Of a stretch of 5,170 bases of DNA, positions 1 through 5,170 are shown in pieces. The stretch spans positions 1-5,170 of the forward strand of contig JAGOEH010000220.1 of the NCBI GenBank assembly GCA_017997825.1, written 5' to 3'. Source of the stretch: Candidatus Delongbacteria bacterium (GTDB taxonomy: Bacteria > JAGOEH01). Both the position numbers and the translations under genes were made by a program. Under the pieces are notes generated by a model, which saw nothing but the letters and a program-made list of their open reading frames with translations, was not told where the DNA came from and did not search any database. Every line of letters begins with the position of its first letter. Positions within the stretch are counted from its first letter, which is position 1.

Positions 1-1
1 T

Positions 2-1750
2 CAGAACCTGACATTTTTTTCCATGGAACACGGGCGTTATCCCTCGGCCCATCACCTTCGCTCCCTGATGCTGAAGAATTCCTATGATGCCTTGGCGCTG
101 GATGCTGCTCCTTCCTGGAAGCTTCCCCTGACTGAAGCACTTTGTCTTTTGCCTGCACCCTCCATGATTGTGAAGGGAGAGCATTATTGGCTGGTCGAAC
201 CGGTCGAGGTTACCGTCGAGGGACTGCGGTTAGCCAATTATTTGAAGATTCCGGTTCATTTTTTTCGTTCGGAAACTGATATTCCGGCTGCTGAACCTGG
301 CTCGATCATAGCAGCACCGGATTCTCTGCAGTCTCAGGCCAAAAATGCCTTGTATCACAGCCTGTTTCTGGAGCCATCCCGAGCCGGCCGGCAGGACCCT
401 TCCCATGCTTGGTATGCTGCCGGTTTATTGAATCGGCTGAATGAGACTTTCAGGAATGTCATGGTGTTGATCGAACCGGACCATTTGCAGTCGGTATTGA
501 CTGCTTTACCCCACGGCGGAGAATGGGTGGAATGGAAAAAACAGTCCCCGGCAGCCCGGATTATTCCGATCCACTCGGAGTATTATATCGGATTAACCGG
601 AGAATTTCCATTGCTGTCTGCGTTATATGAAAAACATCGAAGCCGGCTGCTTGATGATGACATCCTTTATCCGATTGTCTTATCCGAATTCAACCGGTTT
701 CTGGTCGATCAGCTTCACCAGACTCCCCTGGGATATTCTCTGCTCCGGTCAATTCTTCAATATGCCTATCGACTGGCTTACCGGGACAATCAATCGCGTC
801 CCGGACTCTATCATCTGCTGAAAAGCGTCCGGGGAATGGCCCATGATGAATTGGCACTGCAGTTTTTGAAGTTGTCCTGGACCTGTCCTTACCTTTACAG
901 CCAGGATTCACCCATGATAGCTGGGGAGTATGAGGAGTTGTTTCAGGCCATTGCCCGGCAGGAGATCAAAAATTACTTCAGTTATCCGGCCCGAGTTAGT
1001 CGCAGTCTCAAGTTCAATCTTTTACCGCCCAAACCATTGCGGCAAAAATGGGCCGCCGGATTGGACAGCGGCCATCAAGTTTCCTATCAGCCGGAAGATG
1101 TTGTCATTGAGAACTTCAGACACCATGTCTTCACCAATTCCTTTGAATTTTCATCCATCCATCAGGCCAGAGTGGAGGAGTTCCGGGGGAGCATGAAGGA
1201 TGGGCCGGCATTTCGTGAAACCATTCGTAAGTTTTATACCCATAAGCTGTATGTTCGGGAAGAGCGGATTCATCCTGGAAAGATTGGGGCCATGGTGGTG
1301 ATTTTCGATATGCATACGGACCATTACCCTTTGCAAGCGACCTGGTATGCAGAGCATCCTTATGAATCGACATTGTGTTTTTATGCCGGGGATCCGACCC
1401 GGGATATGGTGGGACCCGGGATCGGCCGGGCCTGTTACGGGGGATTGCTGATGCTGTATCCTCCCCAATGGATTCTTGATATCTGGCATGATCCATTTTT
1501 CGCTCATTACCCGAGTCCGATCGATCGTCTGGTACTTTCAGCCCTGGTTTACAGCCGCGAAAAGTTTATTGTTTACCTTGCGGGTACTCCTCCTCCGGAT
1601 CATTATCGCCATTGGGCTCACCATTATCGAAAAGGTCTGGTCTATGTTCCGTTGAGCGAATTCAGCCGGCAACAGATCAATAAACTTAGGGTTTTTCATG
1701 TTTTATATCATAAAAAAGTCAGAACTTACGCTGACCGCTTTATTCATTAA
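2..1750 (+). CDS. Large uncharacterised protein, 5'-truncated by the window edge; possible TraB/ChaN-like N-terminal segment
   Basis: I do not recognise this protein with confidence. The frame is open to the left edge (codons for QNLTFFS precede the first Met at 23), and no Shine-Dalgarno sequence precedes that Met, so the true start probably lies outside the window; 575 residues follow the Met. There is no signal peptide or obvious membrane segment in the visible part. Numbering from Met 23, residues 1-80 contain EHGRYPSAH, then LRSLMLKNSYDALALDAAP, then a GLRLANYLKIPVHF stretch. This order (an E/H-G motif, a helix, a D-rich strand, then a 'deal with the partner helix' strand) recalls the TraB/ChaN/erythromycin-esterase type of fold, but that is inference from pattern only. 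Residues 200-350 look mainly helical. Residues 423-475 hold VVIFDMHTDHY (D429, H431, D433, H434) and GDPTRDMVGPGIGRACYGG, the most motif-like part and a possible metal or ligand site. Overall it is rich in His, Tyr and Trp. It converges on the response-regulator gene, so no operon link is visible. Confidence 0.85.
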   Translation, partial: QNLTFFSMEHGRYPSAHHLRSLMLKNSYDALALDAAPSWKLPLTEALCLLPAPSMIVKGEHYWLVEPVEVTVEGLRLANYLKIPVHFFRSETDIPAAEPGSIIAAPDSLQSQAKNALYHSLFLEPSRAGRQDPSHAWYAAGLLNRLNETFRNVMVLIEPDHLQSVLTALPHGGEWVEWKKQSPAARIIPIHSEYYIGLTGEFPLLSALYEKHRSRLLDDDILYPIVLSEFNRFLVDQLHQTPLGYSLLRSILQYAYRLAYRDNQSRPGLYHLLKSVRGMAHDELALQFLKLSWTCPYLYSQDSPMIAGEYEELFQAIARQEIKNYFSYPARVSRSLKFNLLPPKPLRQKWAAGLDSGHQVSYQPEDVVIENFRHHVFTNSFEFSSIHQARVEEFRGSMKDGPAFRETIRKFYTHKLYVREERIHPGKIGAMVVIFDMHTDHYPLQATWYAEHPYESTLCFYAGDPTRDMVGPGIGRACYGGLLMLYPPQWILDIWHDPFFAHYPSPIDRLVLSALVYSREKFIVYLAGTPPPDHYRHWAHHYRKGLVYVPLSEFSRQQINKLRVFHVLYHKKVRTYADRFIH

Positions 1751-1800
1751 GATTCCAAGGGATTTGAGATGGCTCGATGGCTGCCGACAATAGGATGGAT
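1751..1800. other. Convergent intergenic junction, no terminator seen
   Basis: These 50 bases separate the stop codon of the left-hand gene (TAA at 1748-1750) from the stop codon of the response regulator on the other strand (TAA read from 1803 to 1801). I looked for a GC-rich hairpin followed by a T-run in either direction and saw none. Transcription from both sides may therefore end by a Rho-type mechanism or run into the opposing gene. Confidence 0.6.
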
Positions 1801-2775
1801 TTAGTCAAAGTTAAACTGCTGCTCGGCAAATACCCGAAGACAGCAATCGACGACTTCGGGGTCATAAAGGATCCCCCGGTTGCATTGTATTTCATCCAGA
1901 GCCGCAGTTAATCCCAGGGAAGGGCGATAGGGGCGATGAGACGACATGGCTTCGACAACATCCGCCACCGCCATGATTCGGGCCTCAATGATGATATCGT
2001 TTTCTCTGAGCCGGTTGGGATATCCGCTCCCATTCATCCTTTCATGATGCTGTAAGACAATGGCGGCTACCGGCCATGGAAATGATATGTTTTTTATGAT
2101 ATCGTACCCGGCCTGAGGGTGCTGTTTAATCAGTTCCAGCTCGATCCGGCTGAGCCGGTTGGGCTTGGACAGGATTTCGGATGGGATGACAATCTTTCCA
2201 ATATCATGAAGAATCCCGGCGATGTGGAGTCCTTTACAGATCATCTCAGAGAGATCCATGGATTGGGCTATGGTACAGGCCAGTTTGGATACCCTTTTTT
2301 GATGGCCTGAGGTATAGGGATCCCGAAATTCGATGGTCCGTGCCAGGGCGTCTACCGTATCATCCAGAACCTTATTCATATCAATGATGGACTGTTCCGC
2401 CTGATGCTTGTATAATGCCATCTCCATGTTGATGGTCAGCAGCTTTTCATCGATCGGTTTGATGATATAACCGTAAGGTTTTGTCTTCTTGGCCCGATTC
2501 AAAATCTCTTCATTGGTGTAGGCCGTCAGATAAATGATCGGAATTGAAAACTGAGATTGAATGCGCTGAGCCGTTTCAATACCGTCATAATCTCCATTGA
2601 TTTTGATATCCATGAGGATCAAATCCGGTCTGGCTTTTTCAATTTCCTGGAGAGCTTTTTCCCCATCATCCACCACATTCGAAACCTGATATCCGGCTTT
2701 TTCTACATAATGCCGGGTGATCAGGGCATTGATTGAATCATCCTCTACGATCAGTACCCGTTTATACTCCAGCAT
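1801..2775 (-). CDS. Response regulator with receiver and HD-GYP domains (RpfG type), predicted cyclic-di-GMP phosphodiesterase
   Basis: A complete 324-residue cytoplasmic two-component output protein. Residues 5-120 are a receiver domain: acidic pocket E11/D12/D13, phospho-acceptor D56 in LILMDIKI, switch T84 in YLTAYT, and the invariant K106 in IIKPID. A helical linker (about 120-145) leads to an HD-GYP domain (about 146-324). This domain shows H158 in SGHQKRVS, the HD pair H190-D191 in ILHDIGKI, H219 in KQHP, H243-H244 with the GYP loop in HHERMNGSGYP, and D272 in the DVVEAM/RPYRP block. The family hydrolyses cyclic di-GMP to pGpG or GMP at a metal centre, and these metal ligands are present, so activity is likely. 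The GYP loop has N248 where many members have Asp. Phosphorylation by a sensor kinase should control it, but no kinase lies in this window. The ATG at 2775 is supported by an AAGGAA Shine-Dalgarno sequence 7 bases upstream and by the receiver domain starting at once. Length matches the usual REC-HD-GYP form. The gene appears monocistronic from its own promoter. Confidence 0.96.
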   Translation of the reverse strand: MLEYKRVLIVEDDSINALITRHYVEKAGYQVSNVVDDGEKALQEIEKARPDLILMDIKINGDYDGIETAQRIQSQFSIPIIYLTAYTNEEILNRAKKTKPYGYIIKPIDEKLLTINMEMALYKHQAEQSIIDMNKVLDDTVDALARTIEFRDPYTSGHQKRVSKLACTIAQSMDLSEMICKGLHIAGILHDIGKIVIPSEILSKPNRLSRIELELIKQHPQAGYDIIKNISFPWPVAAIVLQHHERMNGSGYPNRLRENDIIIEARIMAVADVVEAMSSHRPYRPSLGLTAALDEIQCNRGILYDPEVVDCCLRVFAEQQFNFD

Positions 2776-2782
2776 AATCGAT

Positions 2783-2788
2783 TTCCTT
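2783..2788 (-). promoter_or_regulatory. Shine-Dalgarno sequence of the HD-GYP response regulator
   Basis: Read on the minus strand this is AAGGAA, separated by 7 bases from the ATG at 2775-2773. It is a good match to the anti-Shine-Dalgarno sequence at normal spacing and fixes the start codon of the response regulator. Confidence 0.8.
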
Positions 2789-2839
2789 GATTTCTGGTTT
2801 TAATCCTTAACCCGGATTGAATCAGTTCGCTTCTTATGA

Positions 2840-2868
2840 AATATAGACCAAAACAACGAATCTGTCAA
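2840..2868 (-). promoter_or_regulatory. Near-consensus sigma-70-type promoter for the response regulator
   Basis: On the minus strand the sequence has a perfect -35 hexamer TTGACA (2868-2863), a 17-base spacer, and a -10 hexamer TATATT (2845-2840; 5 of 6 to consensus). The stretch upstream of the -35 (about 2869-2900) is strongly A/T-rich, as in an UP element. The expected transcription start is near 2833, giving a leader of about 57 bases before the ATG. The match suggests a strong housekeeping promoter driving the response regulator independently of the gene upstream. This is read from sequence only; FCB-group housekeeping promoters can differ from the Escherichia coli consensus, which lowers certainty somewhat. 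Confidence 0.72.
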
Positions 2869-2887
2869 TAAATGTTTTTATATTGAC
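2864..2887. repeat. 7-bp perfect inverted repeat overlapping the -35 box, possible operator
   Basis: GTCAATA (2864-2870) and its exact reverse complement TATTGAC (2881-2887) flank a 10-base A/T-rich spacer, so the half-sites are 17 bp centre to centre, about one and a half helical turns. One arm covers most of the -35 hexamer of the response-regulator promoter. A dimeric regulator binding here would block or modulate the promoter. The right arm also contains a plus-strand TTGACT, but no -10 element lies 16-18 bases downstream, so a divergent promoter is not supported. The short arms and A/T-rich context mean chance is possible. Confidence 0.35.
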
Positions 2888-2944
2888 TTTAAATTGCTTT
2901 TCACTGGGGGTGAAAAAAACTGATCCGTCTCTTGAATTGTGGAT

Positions 2945-2972
2945 TGATGTCCGATATTATCTCGGGTCATCA
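2945..2972 (-). terminator. Imperfect hairpin downstream of the glycosidase gene, weak terminator candidate
   Basis: On the minus strand TGATG pairs with CATCA as an outer stem, followed by an A-A mismatch and an inner CCGA/TCGG stem with one bulged C, closing a 7-base loop. It begins 40 bases after the TAG stop of the phosphodiester glycosidase gene. The nearest T-run (seven Ts, read from 2918 to 2912) lies 26 bases further on, so this is not a classical intrinsic terminator. It could be a weak or Rho-assisted termination or RNA-end-protecting structure. Confidence 0.25.
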
Positions 2973-3011
2973 TGGATTGATCCGCTGGGTCCTTATCAGA
3001 CCGCAATGGCC

Positions 3012-5170
3012 CTATTTGATGAGCAGCATTCGTCGGGTTTGCTGAAAACAGGGTTTCAACCGGTCATCCAGGATTTCAAGTGAGCAGAAATAGATTCCGG
3101 AGGATTGGCTTCGCTCAGGCCATTGGAAACGGTAAAGACCGGTCGGTTGGTTGTGGTTGACCAGCTCACTGACCTTCTCTCCCAGCAGATTGTAAATGCT
3201 TAATCGGACATGCTGAGGAGAGTCAAGTTGATATGAAATGGTGGTCGATGCATTGAATGGATTGGGATAATTGGGACTTAAACAAAAGGGCGGTTTGGAT
3301 TCGATTTGATTCGGATCGCCGATCGATACGCTCAGATTCAGATTAAGCGGGAAAGCAGCCAGTCCGTTATTGCTACTGAGAATAAATACGGCAATCTGAT
3401 TGGGGCTCAGGATACCATAGGCGACATCACCGCCGGCAACTGTGTTGTCATTCAATCCCAGGGATGAAAAACGATGGATCAGAGTCGCATTGTGTAAGCC
3501 GCCGGTAATATCGATCAGGCAGGCGGTTTCTTTCCCGGGACCATATTCGAATACCAGAGCCAGAAGGGAATTCTCTATTTTGATGATTTTAAAGCTGTTA
3601 TTGGCTTTTCCGATCAGGTCGTCCGGCAGCGAATCCAGCAAGGCTCCCTGAGAGTCATAGTGGCGCAACGTCATGCTGTCGGAATTGATATAGAACCGGG
3701 ATGGATCATTGGGATCGGGATAAACACTGACACTATTGCCCAGTTTTTTGATTCCCTGAATATGGATCCGTTGAGGAGAAGGAATGAAAGCTCCATCGTT
3801 CATACTCCATATCAGGACGGCATTGGAATTGTAAGCGGCGGCATAGAGTTTGGCCGAGTTCCGGCTGATCGAACCGATCAGGTTAATTCGGTCTCCCAAG
3901 GCATAATTGGTATCGGCGTATTCGATGATCAGTCTGGGGGCATCCGTATATCGGTCCCACTGGTAGACTTTGAAAGGAACATTTTTGGCGTTTCGGGTCA
4001 TATTAGCGGCGATGATGACACTATCCGCGGATGCTTCCACATCATTGACCGGGAGCGTTCCTCCTTTGATGCCTGTCATATCCAGCTTCCCCAAAGAATC
4101 GCCGCTGTTGGAATCCAGAATATAGATAGCCGGATCGCTGTGTCGACTGACCACCATCAGTCGATGGGTAAGAGAATCATAGGCCAGTCCGCGTTCAGTA
4201 TGATCTTCACGGCTGAACCATGAGGGTATCCCTTGGGTTCCGATCCCGGTAGCGCTTTTCATCCAAAAGGGTACCGGGTTGCTTTCGATTGAGATCGGAA
4301 TGCTGTCTTCAATTCCTTGATAGTGGGCGATGATGTATCCGTCACCGGTGGATAGAGGGGTGAAATAGCCCAGGCTGTCAACCTGTCCTGATACTCCGGT
4401 GGTTCGCCATTGGATTTCCGACGATTTGACGGGTAACGGATACCCATAATGATCGATAACCTTGCAGGAGATGAAAAGGCGTTTAGAGGTGTCCAAAACC
4501 ATGGATTCGGCTTGGAGGAGTAAATGATGAGCCAGTTCGGATGAGGGTGCTTGATGATAAGCGATCAGGGCGTTGGCCACGGAGCGCTCGGTTGGATCGG
4601 AAGGACTGTTGACAATACTGTCGCGGATGACCATGGCGGTCGATCCTCCTCCATCCAGATTGACCGCTTGGTAACATCCCAGCGAGAGCATCAGATTGGC
4701 CAATTCGGATAGCGTCATCCCATCACTCAGAAGGGGTTGGCGTCCATCCACCGCTACCAGATAAACGATAGTGCTGTCTTGGGTGAATCCCACCGCAGAT
4801 CGGGGGTGTTTGGAGTCGGTGAAACTGACATCAAATCCCTCCATGCCGACAAACGAGGCTGGAATAACCCCATTGGTGACCAAACGAGGGCCGCCACCGA
4901 CCAAACTGAACAGGGAGCCCGATTCGGGCGTTGTACCCAGGGTTACCTCCAGCGTATCACCGATGGCAGCCGTGGAATCCAAATAAGCTTTGGCTTTACC
5001 GTGACCGGATAGAACAAAACTGCCGGCCTGAATCGGCATATTGCCGATGTTCGATTGTCTGTCCATCACTTCGAAGCGAATCGCCTGGCCGATACGGAGC
5101 GTATCCAGATTACGGATTCTGATTTCCGTGCCCCATTGATTGGTCTGGGTGCTCTGATACTGATAGGTAT
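3012..5170 (-). CDS. Secreted NAGPA-type phosphodiester glycosidase with Ig-like, DUF4623-like propeller and T9SS/FlgD-type sorting domains; N-terminus outside the window
   Basis: The gene is 5'-truncated: the frame stays open to the right edge, with 33 coherent codons before the GTG at 5069, so that GTG is internal. Numbered from it, residues 1-172 are most of a phosphodiester glycosidase domain (PF09992, as in human NAGPA): FVLSGHG (18-24), HPRSAVG (88-94), VDGRQ (107-111), GMTLSELA (117-124), the hallmark NLDGGGST (137-144), VNSPSD (153-158) and ER (161-162). The family cleaves sugar-phosphodiester bonds; the substrate here is unknown. Residues about 180-263 look like a bacterial Ig-like (Big) domain. 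Residues about 285-580, starting near TERGLAYDS and VYQWDRYTDAPR, resemble the DUF4623-like beta-propeller repeats. Residues 596-685 form the C-terminal sorting module (LSPNYPNPFNASTTISYQL, LSIYNLLGEKV, SGIYF), implying export and surface attachment or release by a type IX-like system. Expected upstream, outside the window: a signal peptide and the rest of the glycosidase domain. The gene ends with TAG at 3014-3012. All catalytic-family motifs are intact and no frameshift is seen. Confidence 0.93.
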   Translation of the reverse strand, partial: TYQYQSTQTNQWGTEIRIRNLDTLRIGQAIRFEVMDRQSNIGNMPIQAGSFVLSGHGKAKAYLDSTAAIGDTLEVTLGTTPESGSLFSLVGGGPRLVTNGVIPASFVGMEGFDVSFTDSKHPRSAVGFTQDSTIVYLVAVDGRQPLLSDGMTLSELANLMLSLGCYQAVNLDGGGSTAMVIRDSIVNSPSDPTERSVANALIAYHQAPSSELAHHLLLQAESMVLDTSKRLFISCKVIDHYGYPLPVKSSEIQWRTTGVSGQVDSLGYFTPLSTGDGYIIAHYQGIEDSIPISIESNPVPFWMKSATGIGTQGIPSWFSREDHTERGLAYDSLTHRLMVVSRHSDPAIYILDSNSGDSLGKLDMTGIKGGTLPVNDVEASADSVIIAANMTRNAKNVPFKVYQWDRYTDAPRLIIEYADTNYALGDRINLIGSISRNSAKLYAAAYNSNAVLIWSMNDGAFIPSPQRIHIQGIKKLGNSVSVYPDPNDPSRFYINSDSMTLRHYDSQGALLDSLPDDLIGKANNSFKIIKIENSLLALVFEYGPGKETACLIDITGGLHNATLIHRFSSLGLNDNTVAGGDVAYGILSPNQIAVFILSSNNGLAAFPLNLNLSVSIGDPNQIESKPPFCLSPNYPNPFNASTTISYQLDSPQHVRLSIYNLLGEKVSELVNHNQPTGLYRFQWPERSQSSGIYFCSLEILDDRLKPCFQQTRRMLLIK

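Larger units (their letters stand above)
2776..3011. other. Intergenic region between the glycosidase and response-regulator genes
   Basis: This 236-bp stretch holds, in minus-strand order, the imperfect hairpin, a T-run, an A/T-rich block with the inverted repeat, the promoter, and the response-regulator leader. The leader also contains a short dyad (AATCC at 2802-2806 and GGATT at 2814-2818, 7-base loop) between the predicted transcription start and the Shine-Dalgarno sequence. A direct repeat TGGATTGAT occurs at 2940-2948 and 2973-2981. An open frame on the plus strand (GTG at 2910 to the stop at 3083) crosses this region but is not supported as a gene. I see no riboswitch or RNA gene. Confidence 0.6.

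Noticed and set aside
23-25. ATG at 23 as the true start of the left-hand gene
   Set aside because: No Shine-Dalgarno sequence precedes it, the frame is open to the window edge, and the preceding residues (LTFFS) look like a beta strand leading into the EHG motif.
1396-1422. Direct repeat GACCCGGGAT (1396-1405 and 1413-1422)
   Set aside because: It is a short repeat inside coding sequence, 17 bp apart and out of codon phase, with only two copies. Nothing suggests more than chance.
1131-1507. Two overlapping minus-strand open frames (118 and 121 codons)
   Set aside because: Both are antisense to the left-hand gene, overlap each other in different frames, have low-complexity Pro/His/Arg/Ser-rich composition and lack a ribosome binding site.
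2883-2911. Divergent plus-strand promoter starting with TTGACT at 2883-2888
   Set aside because: At 17-base spacing the expected -10 position reads GGGGGT, and neighbouring spacings are no better.
3660-4223. A 187-codon open frame on the plus strand
   Set aside because: It lies wholly inside the glycosidase gene, exactly codon-on-codon antisense, a register that often stays open by chance. It has no recognisable domain, while the opposite strand has clear family motifs.
5064-5069. GTG/ATG at 5069-5064 as the start of the glycosidase gene
   Set aside because: The frame continues to the window edge with coherent beta-strand-like sequence (IRIRNLDTLRIGQAIRFEV), and starting here would cut the glycosidase domain and leave no signal peptide.

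Overview
The window shows three protein-coding genes, two of them cut by the window edges. The layout is ordinary bacterial sequence: dense, roughly balanced base composition, no introns, and no RNA genes, mobile elements or CRISPR arrays that I could see. The best lineage clue is the C-terminal ~90 residues of the right-hand gene. They read as a FlgD/T9SS-type-A-like sorting module (a YPNPFN start, an IYNLLGEKV strand and an SGIYF ending). Such tails are abundant in the Fibrobacterota-Chlorobiota-Bacteroidota (FCB) superphylum, including Ignavibacteria, Calditrichota, KSB1 and Marinimicrobia-like lineages. I infer an FCB-group bacterium, possibly an uncultivated one, but three genes cannot fix the phylum.

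Layout. (1) Positions 2-1750, plus strand: the 3' part of a gene for a large protein I do not recognise with certainty. It is rich in His, Tyr and Trp, and its N-terminal segment faintly resembles the TraB/ChaN/erythromycin-esterase type of fold. (2) Positions 1751-1800: a 50-bp convergent junction with no visible terminator. (3) Positions 1801-2775, minus strand: a complete response regulator with a receiver domain and an HD-GYP domain (RpfG type), predicted to hydrolyse cyclic di-GMP. It has a clear Shine-Dalgarno sequence and a near-consensus sigma-70 promoter, with an inverted repeat over the -35 box. (4) Positions 2776-3011: an intergenic stretch with that promoter, the leader and an imperfect hairpin. 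(5) Positions 3012-5170, minus strand: most of a secreted multidomain protein. It has a NAGPA-type phosphodiester glycosidase domain, an Ig-like linker, a beta-propeller-like region resembling DUF4623, and the sorting tail. Its N-terminus lies beyond the right edge.

The genes do not form an obvious operon. Genes 1 and 2 converge. Gene 2 follows gene 3 on the same strand but is 236 bp away and has its own promoter. No sensor kinase lies next to the response regulator in this window, so its partner must be encoded elsewhere. Nothing here amounts to a clearly new system. The items most worth a second look are the unrecognised 575+ residue protein, the domain combination of the secreted glycosidase, and the dyad over the response-regulator promoter.
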